Made by a program: the position numbers and the translations under genes
Shown: piece after piece, positions 1 through 5,008 of the stretch
Position numbering within the stretch: the stretch's first letter is position 1
Layout: every line of letters begins with the position of its first letter
The notes under the pieces: model-generated
Told to the model about the DNA's origin: nothing
Seen by the model: only the letters and a program-made list of their open reading frames with translations
Databases searched by the model: none
DNA from: Helicobacteraceae bacterium
GTDB lineage: Bacteria > Campylobacterota > Campylobacteria > Campylobacterales > Sulfurimonadaceae
NCBI GenBank assembly: GCA_027061425.1
Contig: JALSUN010000193.1
Location: forward strand, 1-6,908
Length of the DNA stretch: 6,908 bases
Direction: 5' to 3'

Positions 1-291
1 AGTGTTGAGACCTTTAGCAAGATGGGATTTTGGGCAGACATCGTTTTTGTGTGGCTCTACTATGCAGGTTTAGAGAGCAGTGAGAGACAGGCGACGTTTG
101 GTAAAAGTATCTTAGGTATCTATGTGACAGACGGTAATGGTGGACGTATCAGTTTTGCACAAGCGACCATCCGTCATTTTTCAAAATATATTTCGAGTAT
201 ATTCTTTATAGGTTTTATCATGATAGCTTTTACAGCCAGAAAGCAAGGTCTGCATGACCTTATAGCGGACACCTTAGTAGTGAACCGTTAA
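1..291 (+). CDS. RDD family membrane protein, 5'-truncated by window edge
   Basis: This is the C-terminal end of an RDD-family integral inner-membrane protein. The frame is open from base 1 (it reads SVETFSK before the first ATG at 22), and the family is usually about 130-160 residues, so the ATG at 22 is probably internal and the true start lies upstream of the window. What remains shows the typical second half of the family: a hydrophobic segment (FVWLYYAG), the conserved Q-A-T-F-G-K-S-I-L-G-I block, a V-T-D-G-N-G-G turn, R-H-F-S-K, a last membrane segment (IFFIGFIMIAF), and the closing K-Q-G-L-H-D-L-I-A-D-T-L-V-V signature. RDD proteins are widespread and mostly uncharacterised; some are implicated in Na+/H+ exchange in halophiles, but no specific role can be assigned here. 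The stop codon overlaps the stop of the convergent porin gene in the shared TTAA at 288-291. Confidence 0.85.
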   Translation, partial: SVETFSKMGFWADIVFVWLYYAGLESSERQATFGKSILGIYVTDGNGGRISFAQATIRHFSKYISSIFFIGFIMIAFTARKQGLHDLIADTLVVNR

Positions 292-1847
292 AAGAAGTAG
301 TTGATCTCAAAACGACTGTCAAGGTTGTTGAGATCCGAATCTTTAAATGTCTCATTGTCTATCGTTTTAGGGGAGGTGTTAAGGAACTGTTGAAAGCCTA
401 GGCGTAAGCGCCACTGCATGTTGTCAAGAGCTGCAATATTTTGCATAAAACCAACATAGTAATAGAGTGAGTCATCGAGCTGAAGGCTTGACTTTCTATC
501 ATCATTATCTTGATAGAGCAGAGATGCTTGAACATAAACCTTATTATAAATACCATCTGTACTGGTACATCTTACTACTTCAGCGCGGTAACTCTTGGTA
601 TTTGCCTTCCAGTTGTAACGTGCCATAGAACGGGTGTATCCAGATGTTGCAAAACCACGCCATGGCGTGACCAAGTCAGCTTCATCTAGAACATATGTGT
701 AGGCCAAGTTTAACTTGTAGTTATCTGCTTTAAAAACCAATCGTGCGGCGATCATTTGAGACTCAAGTGAGTCAAAGTTTTTATAGCTTTTAGTGTTGGT
801 TGCATTCAAGTCACCTGAGAGAGAGGCGCCGCCAACACTACCGGCACCGAGATCAAACTGCTTGACATAACGTACTCCAGGGATAATGCGTAGTTTTCCT
901 ATGCTCATCTCATGGTTTAGTTCTATCATCGCTTGTGAGAGCAACTCAGGAACATAGTACGCGGCAGCATCTATCTCAAAACTATAATCAAAACTGGTGT
1001 GAAAGTCAGCAGTCATCAGTGGGGCGTCAGTAGGTTTGCCTTCAGCTTTGAGTCGGGTGTAGGTGAGACCTTTATGCATGGCTGAGTCATCATTTTCACT
1101 GAGTGTAGCGATTTTGATTTGCTCTGGATCTGTGTCATCAAAACAGCCATCACTTGCACAATCTCCACGCATCAAGACGGCATGGGCCTCTGTATGGTCT
1201 CGCAGTTTCTGTTTATCAAGATAGGCAACTTGAATGACGCTGTCCGGTATCATCTCTGTATGAAAAACAACGCCATCAAAGGTATTAGGTATCATCTTGG
1301 TGTCATTAGACTTGGTGTAAAAAGACTCTACGATTTGGCGACCTGCGGTTAATTGTGTTTCATCTTCCCAGTTATAACGAAGGTAGGCTTGACCGAGAAC
1401 GGCCATGTTTTTGTTCCCTGTCTTGAGAAATGCATAACGACTAAAAGCATCTTTTCCTGCTTTTAGAAAGAGGGCATTGTCCTCTTTCTCTTTTACAAAT
1501 CCATGAGAGTAGTAAAGTGCCGCCCCAAAATCAAAGCCCTTGTAAATGGCACTTTGATAAACAACAGAACCTCCCACTCCTGAGATAAGGTGGATGTCAT
1601 GTTTAGGGTCTGGTGTATCCCACCAATAGTAAAAAGTGTTGGTACGTAAACGACCATGAAACTTACCTTCTGAGAAGAGCCCTTCTAGGGTATCTACCTC
1701 TGTGGGTTCATCAAAATAGGCAACGGTAGAGTTCTTTAACATCGTGGCACGTGGTAGTTTGACCTTAGGTGCAGTGGTATTGCTCTCTTGAGCGAAAGTG
1801 TTTATGGCACTGGTTAAGAGTATGGTACAGAGGATAATGGCTCTCAA
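288..1847 (-). CDS. OprD-like outer-membrane porin (Campylobacterota Opr family)
   Basis: A 519-residue predicted outer-membrane beta-barrel channel. Residues 1-19 form a signal peptide (hydrophobic ILCTILLTSAI, likely cut after NTFA). The mature chain has alternating aromatic/polar strands and ends in aromatic residues (INYFF), as expected for insertion by the BAM machinery. An OprD-like block is visible: LTAGRQ (166-171) followed by NDTKMIPNTFDG (181-192). The segment around 391-420 (TPWRGFATSGYTRSM) also fits the Campylobacterota porins. A putative loop at 228-240 carries Cys230 and Cys235 within an Asp-rich run. The start is a TTG at 1845-1847: it overlaps the upstream modE-like stop in TTGA and is preceded by AGGAG (1855-1859) about 7 bases away, and the next Met (residue 36) would lose the signal peptide. 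The overlap implies one transcript and translational coupling with the regulator. OprD porins pass amino acids, sugars or other small solutes; the substrate here is unknown. Anion or metal-oxyanion uptake is an inference from context only. Confidence 0.85.
   Translation of the reverse strand: MRAIILCTILLTSAINTFAQESNTTAPKVKLPRATMLKNSTVAYFDEPTEVDTLEGLFSEGKFHGRLRTNTFYYWWDTPDPKHDIHLISGVGGSVVYQSAIYKGFDFGAALYYSHGFVKEKEDNALFLKAGKDAFSRYAFLKTGNKNMAVLGQAYLRYNWEDETQLTAGRQIVESFYTKSNDTKMIPNTFDGVVFHTEMIPDSVIQVAYLDKQKLRDHTEAHAVLMRGDCASDGCFDDTDPEQIKIATLSENDDSAMHKGLTYTRLKAEGKPTDAPLMTADFHTSFDYSFEIDAAAYYVPELLSQAMIELNHEMSIGKLRIIPGVRYVKQFDLGAGSVGGASLSGDLNATNTKSYKNFDSLESQMIAARLVFKADNYKLNLAYTYVLDEADLVTPWRGFATSGYTRSMARYNWKANTKSYRAEVVRCTSTDGIYNKVYVQASLLYQDNDDRKSSLQLDDSLYYYVGFMQNIAALDNMQWRLRLGFQQFLNTSPKTIDNETFKDSDLNNLDSRFEINYFF
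303..335. terminator. Inverted repeat in the porin 3' coding end, possible terminator hairpin
   Basis: GATCTCAA (303-310) and TTGAGATC (328-335) are perfect 8-base inverted repeats. AAC (311-313) and GTT (324-326) can extend the stem past a bulged G. The hairpin lies 12 bases beyond the RDD gene's stop on the plus strand and inside the last codons of the porin on the minus strand, where a moderately T-rich stretch (CTACTTCTTTT) follows before the porin stop. There is no classic T tract in the plus direction, so terminator function is a guess. Confidence 0.3.
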
Positions 1848-2617
1848 GGTCTCTCTCCTAAAATGGTTATTGTATTTGTTTTAAAGTAGGCAAAACATTG
1901 TGCACCTACTTTAAGGTCTAACTGTTCTAATGCATCTTCTGTTATTAAAACAGTCAGTACCTCTTGTGTTATCAGCTCTAAGCTTAGATAGACACTGTTG
2001 TTTTCTTTAACAACACGTTTTAGCTGACCTATAAGAAGGTTCTGCGCACTGATGTTTACTGCTTGGGTAGCAATAATGATCTGGTTTGATTCAACTGCAA
2101 AACTAACAGGACTGTTTTGTGTTAAAACCATACCAAATGGCAGATGTGCTTTTAACAGTGTTCCGGCATAATCTATAGTCACTTCCCCATATTTTGCACG
2201 ATAAAAGATGTTTGCTATGTTTCCTTGCAGTATGGATGCAATCTCTCTTGAAAAGGTATGCTGTTCAAATGCCCGTTCAAAACTCTCTTCATAATGCTCG
2301 ATTTTACGTTGGTGTATCTGTTCAAGATCATTATAATAAAGCAGTAACTCCTCTGCAAAGGGAGTAATAGTCGCACCACCGCCACCTTTACCACCACTAG
2401 AGGTGGTAACTAAAGTTTGAGAGGCGAACTGGTTCATCTGGTCGACACTGTCCCACGCCCATTTGTAACTTTTATGTATGGCTTTCGCCCCGGCACTTAT
2501 GGAACCACACTGCGCTATGCTTTTGAGTAGTTCTATACGCAGTGGGGTTATAAATGGAGATGACTTGTACTCTAAGTAGAGTTTACTTAGCAGTTGATAG
2601 TCATGTCCATTTTTCAT
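1844..2617 (-). CDS. modE: ModE family molybdate/tungstate-responsive transcriptional regulator
   Basis: A 257-residue DNA-binding regulator, close to the 262 residues of E. coli ModE. Residues 20-105 form the ModE-type winged helix: SISAGAKAIHKSYKWAWDSVDQMN (39-62) matches the recognition-helix region, and the wing has the hallmark glycine run SGGKGGGG (74-81). Two TOBE/Mop-like modules follow. The first (about 126-184) is degenerate and lacks a recognisable SARN-type oxyanion motif. The second (about 188-254) keeps S-A-Q-N (190-193), then LITEDALEQLDLKVG and AYFKTNTITI. In the known family, oxyanion binding at the module interface alters dimer binding to operators near molybdenum uptake and enzyme genes. 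The ATG at 2617 is the only reasonable start because an in-frame TGA lies six codons upstream (2633-2635). There is no Shine-Dalgarno sequence, and a TATAAT ends six bases before the ATG. No molybdate transporter genes are adjacent; instead the gene is coupled to a porin. The symbol denotes family membership; the exact ligand is not shown. Confidence 0.85.
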   Translation of the reverse strand: MKNGHDYQLLSKLYLEYKSSPFITPLRIELLKSIAQCGSISAGAKAIHKSYKWAWDSVDQMNQFASQTLVTTSSGGKGGGGATITPFAEELLLYYNDLEQIHQRKIEHYEESFERAFEQHTFSREIASILQGNIANIFYRAKYGEVTIDYAGTLLKAHLPFGMVLTQNSPVSFAVESNQIIIATQAVNISAQNLLIGQLKRVVKENNSVYLSLELITQEVLTVLITEDALEQLDLKVGAQCFAYFKTNTITILGERP

Positions 2618-2623
2618 AGTGAA

Positions 2624-2629
2624 ATTATA
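2624..2629 (-). promoter_or_regulatory. Predicted -10 box of the modE-porin operon
   Basis: On the minus strand this is a perfect TATAAT. Its 3' end is six bases from the modE ATG, so transcription would start at or within a base or two of the start codon, implying a leaderless or nearly leaderless mRNA. No good -35 hexamer is seen (TAGACC at 2654-2649 is weak and spaced 19 bases away). That is common in Campylobacterota, where the -35 is poorly conserved. Confidence 0.55.
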
Positions 2630-2663
2630 GCTTCAAAATACTAATATCGGTCTACTTTTTCGC

Positions 2664-2669
2664 TAAAAT
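2664..2669 (+). promoter_or_regulatory. Predicted -10 box of the PhyH-family gene
   Basis: TAAAAT matches the TATAAT consensus at five of six positions and lies 20 bases before the ATG at 2690. That would place the transcript start near 2676 and leave a leader of about 14 bases containing the AAAGG ribosome-binding site (2679-2683, six bases before the ATG). It sits in the 72-base divergent spacer shared with the modE promoter. No clear -35 is visible. Confidence 0.4.
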
Positions 2670-2689
2670 ATCATACATAAAGGTTAAGT

Positions 2690-3421
2690 ATGCAATTAAC
2701 ACAAGCACAAGTCACCGAATTTAATACTAATGGTTTTTTACTTTTACAACAGTTTGTTGATCCACAACGCTGTGATGCACTTCGTGAACTTGCACAACAG
2801 CACCTTTTTGAGATGGTAGAGCCTATAGAGAGTGAAGAGGAATATCTTCAAAAGCACAGTGGTGTGCGTACCACAAGGCGACTCAGACAGGTGTATGACA
2901 GAGACCCTCTATTTGTTGCGTGGATGCAAGATCCTGAAATGCTTCCTATCTTGGAACAACTGCTTGGGAAAAATCCTAGACTACTTTTGGCCCACCACAA
3001 CTCCATCATGACCAAACTACCGCAGGTTAGCTCTGTGACGACTTGGCATCAAGACATAAGGTATTGGCATTTTGAAAATGACAAGTTGATGAGTGTCTGG
3101 CTTAGTTTAGGAGATGAGTATCTTGAAAATGGTCTTTTGGAGTTTATCCCTGGAAGCCATAAGATGCAGTTACGCCCAGAGCAGTTTGATGAAAATTCAG
3201 GCTTTAGAGATGACTTAAAAGAGAACCAAGAGCTTATAGACACTCGAGTGCATTTTAGACTGAAAAAAGGTGATGTGGTACTTTTCCATGCTAAAACTTT
3301 ACACTATGCAGGAAAAAATGTTAGCAACACTCCAAAAATTTCTTTTGTTTATAGTCTGAGGGCAAATGATAACCTTCCTATCAAAGGCACCAGAAGTGAT
3401 GCTCCTGAAATAGCACTCTAA
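2690..3421 (+). CDS. Phytanoyl-CoA dioxygenase (PhyH) family protein
   Basis: A 243-residue predicted cytosolic Fe(II)- and 2-oxoglutarate-dependent oxygenase. The PhyH double-stranded beta-helix pattern is clear: an N-terminal FNTNGFLLLQQFVDP helix region, then TTWHQDIRYWH with the metal-binding H120-x-D122, then ENGLLEFIPGSH (147-157), then GDVVLFHAKTLHYAGKN with His205 as the likely third iron ligand. The usual downstream motif, N-x-S followed by an Arg that binds the 2-oxoglutarate carboxylate, here reads N-V-S-N-T-P-K, placing Lys216 where Arg is expected. Such enzymes hydroxylate fatty acyl-CoAs, ectoine, phosphonates and various secondary metabolites, and some relatives halogenate; no substrate can be assigned. 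The start is supported by AAAGG six bases upstream. The gene appears monocistronic: it diverges from modE and converges on the HAD gene with only two bases between the stop codons. Confidence 0.82.
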   Translation: MQLTQAQVTEFNTNGFLLLQQFVDPQRCDALRELAQQHLFEMVEPIESEEEYLQKHSGVRTTRRLRQVYDRDPLFVAWMQDPEMLPILEQLLGKNPRLLLAHHNSIMTKLPQVSSVTTWHQDIRYWHFENDKLMSVWLSLGDEYLENGLLEFIPGSHKMQLRPEQFDENSGFRDDLKENQELIDTRVHFRLKKGDVVLFHAKTLHYAGKNVSNTPKISFVYSLRANDNLPIKGTRSDAPEIAL

Positions 3422-3423
3422 TA

Positions 3424-3894
3424 TTACTTCCGTAATGTGGCGATAAGCCGTTTAGGGTGTAAAAAGAGAGAGAGGGCATCGTCTATAGAGTGAGAGACCA
3501 AATCACTCTGTATTAAAGTTCTACTGCTACACCCTTCATCACCCATGAGTGCAATCCCTATGGCTGCGATCTTCACCATCTCTGCATCATTGTTACCATT
3601 TCCAACTGCCGCGCAGGTTGCCTCACCTAAAGAGAAGAGGTAGTCGGCTTTCTCTTGGGTATGGTCACTACTGCTTATGACCTTCACAGTAACATCAAAG
3701 CCCTCTAGTTGCTGATGAACACTACCAAAGGTGTCTGCCGTGATGACGTGAACTAGGTACACTTTACTTAGCTGTGGTAAGAGTGTTTTGAGTTCAGATT
3801 TTAGTTGACCATCTTTGGCGATGGTACCGTTATAGTCTAAAACGATATGTTTCAAGGTGAGTGTTTTAAAGTTGGGTATCTCAATGGTCTGCAT
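3424..3894 (-). CDS. Small HAD-superfamily protein resembling a soluble P-type ATPase domain
   Basis: A 156-residue haloacid-dehalogenase-fold protein without a cap domain or membrane segments. Motif I is D20-Y-N-G-T24, giving the Asp nucleophile but Asn22 where phosphatases usually have the general acid/base Asp. Motif II is probably Thr53 in the VITADT stretch (49-54), motif III is probably Lys82, and motif IV is GNGNND (98-103) with the metal-binding Asp. The tail GIALMGDEGCSSRTLIQSDL closely resembles the phosphorylation domain of P-type ATPases, so it belongs with the 'soluble P-type ATPase' type HAD proteins. Biochemical roles in that group are poorly defined; phosphatase activity is possible but the Asn22 substitution makes it uncertain. 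Start: ATG at 3894 with a strong AAGGAG (3904-3899) four bases upstream. It is transcribed away from selD across an 82-base spacer; a functional link with selenium metabolism is not shown. Confidence 0.8.
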   Translation of the reverse strand: MQTIEIPNFKTLTLKHIVLDYNGTIAKDGQLKSELKTLLPQLSKVYLVHVITADTFGSVHQQLEGFDVTVKVISSSDHTQEKADYLFSLGEATCAAVGNGNNDAEMVKIAAIGIALMGDEGCSSRTLIQSDLVSHSIDDALSLFLHPKRLIATLRK

Positions 3895-3930
3895 GGAACT
3901 CCTTAAAGTGCCCTTTTAGTCAAATCGCAA

Positions 3931-3945
3931 TATGATATGCATAAT
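3931..3945. promoter_or_regulatory. Putative back-to-back promoter core between the HAD gene and selD
   Basis: The 82-base spacer contains -10-like hexamers on both strands. For selD, TATGAT (3931-3936) and CATAAT (3940-3945) each match five of six consensus positions. The second would start transcription near 3952 and leave a leader of about 25 bases containing AAGGAT (3962-3967). For the HAD gene, TATCAT on the minus strand (3937-3932) also matches five of six and would give a leader of about 30 bases. No convincing -35 elements are seen. Because the candidates overlap, the two directions might compete. Confidence 0.35.
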
Positions 3946-3976
3946 TATTTAGGCGTTTGAAAAGGATACAAGAAAT

Positions 3977-5008
3977 ATGGAAAAGATAAAGTTAACACAG
4001 TACTCACATGGTGCAGGTTGCGGATGTAAGATATCACCAAGTCTTCTTGATGACATTTTGACAAGCTCAAGAGCGAAGATAAGTTATCCTGACCTTTTGG
4101 TAGGTAATGACACCAAAGATGACGCGGCTGCTTTTGACTTGGGTAACGGAACGTCAGTTTTGAGCACAACAGACTTTTTTATGCCTATTGTTGATGACCC
4201 TTTTACTTTTGGTCGTATCGCAGCAACCAATGCTATTAGTGACATCTATGCAATGGGTGGTAAACCACTGATGGCCATCTCGATTTTTGGTTGGCCTATA
4301 GACAAACTGAGTGCTGATGTGGCAAGAGAAGTTATAGATGGTGGACGTGCGGTTTGTGAAGAAGCAGGCATCCCTCTTGCCGGTGGTCACAGCATCGACT
4401 CTCCTGAGCCTATTTTTGGTCTTGCAGTGACGGGTATTACTGATAACAAAAACCTTAAAAGAAATGATACAGCAGAAGCAGACTGTGAACTCTTTTTGAC
4501 CAAGCCATTGGGCATAGGCATCTTAACAACAGCGCAAAAGCAAGGAAAAATTGCAGAGGGTGACATCGATGTTGCCGTAGAAGCGATGTGTACTCTTAAC
4601 AAAATTGGTGCTGAGATCTCTCAACTTGAGGGCGTGACTGCAATTACAGATGTGACAGGTTTTGGTCTTTTAGGTCATCTCTCTGAAGTGTGTGAGGGCA
4701 GTGATATTTCTGCTGTTATAAACTATAACAGTGTACCGACTCTAGCCAACGTCAAAAAGTACTTGGCACTGGGTTGTGTTCCAGGTGGTACCCGACGTAA
4801 CTTCCAAAGTTATGGCCATCACATCGCGCCTATGACGCCAGAACAACAAGACATTTTATGTGATGCACAGACTTCAGGTGGACTACTCTGTGCCGTTCGT
4901 AAAGAGAGTGTGTCTGCATTTTTAAAGATAACAGAGACCGCAGGGTTAACACTTGAGCCTATCGGTTATACTAAAGCGCGTGGTGAACATTTGGTTGAGG
5001 TAGTATAA
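3977..5008 (+). CDS. selD: Selenide, water dikinase (selenophosphate synthetase)
   Basis: SelD catalyses ATP + selenide + water to selenophosphate + AMP + phosphate in the cytosol, supplying the selenium donor for selenocysteine and for 2-selenouridine in tRNA. The 343-residue protein aligns essentially end to end with E. coli SelD (347). LTQYSHGAGCGCK (6-18) carries the catalytic Cys15 (E. coli Cys17, encoded by TGC) and Lys18 (E. coli Lys20). It is followed by LLVGNDTKDDAA, STTDFFMPIVDDPFTFGRIAATNAISD, LAGGHSID and DVTGFGLLGHLSE, with C-terminal VPGGTRRNF and DAQTSGGLL. It is therefore the cysteine form rather than the selenocysteine (in-frame TGA) form found in some bacteria. The ATG at 3977 is preceded by AAGGAT nine bases upstream. 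The stop codon directly abuts the GTG of mnmH, indicating a selD-mnmH operon. Confidence 0.98.
   Translation: MEKIKLTQYSHGAGCGCKISPSLLDDILTSSRAKISYPDLLVGNDTKDDAAAFDLGNGTSVLSTTDFFMPIVDDPFTFGRIAATNAISDIYAMGGKPLMAISIFGWPIDKLSADVAREVIDGGRAVCEEAGIPLAGGHSIDSPEPIFGLAVTGITDNKNLKRNDTAEADCELFLTKPLGIGILTTAQKQGKIAEGDIDVAVEAMCTLNKIGAEISQLEGVTAITDVTGFGLLGHLSEVCEGSDISAVINYNSVPTLANVKKYLALGCVPGGTRRNFQSYGHHIAPMTPEQQDILCDAQTSGGLLCAVRKESVSAFLKITETAGLTLEPIGYTKARGEHLVEVV

Noticed and set aside
22..291. Complete 89-residue protein starting at the ATG at 22
   Set aside because: The frame is open to base 1 and the sequence begins in the middle of the RDD domain, so this is more likely the tail of a longer protein than a short complete gene.
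1119..1352. Plus-strand open frame of 77 codons inside the porin gene
   Set aside because: It lies wholly opposite a well-supported porin coding region, has no recognisable domain, and its composition (many Ile, Cys, His) looks like an antisense shadow.
3423..3436. Hairpin ATTAC-TTCC-GTAAT as an intrinsic terminator between the PhyH and HAD genes
   Set aside because: The stem is only five pairs, mostly A/T, and no T tract follows in either direction; it is mentioned only as part of the convergent-junction observation.
3895..3976. Riboswitch or structured leader upstream of selD
   Set aside because: The whole divergent spacer is 82 bases, A/T-rich, and shows no stable long stem; it fits a pair of promoters and ribosome-binding sites.
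3977..4060. Selenocysteine insertion site (TGA plus SECIS hairpin) in selD
   Set aside because: The catalytic codon is TGC (Cys), and there is no in-frame TGA before the normal stop.
3945..4602. Minus-strand open frames opposite selD (3945-4169, 4154-4390, 4387-4602)
   Set aside because: selD matches its family over its full length on the other strand; these frames are short, lack motifs and fit antisense shadows of conserved codons.
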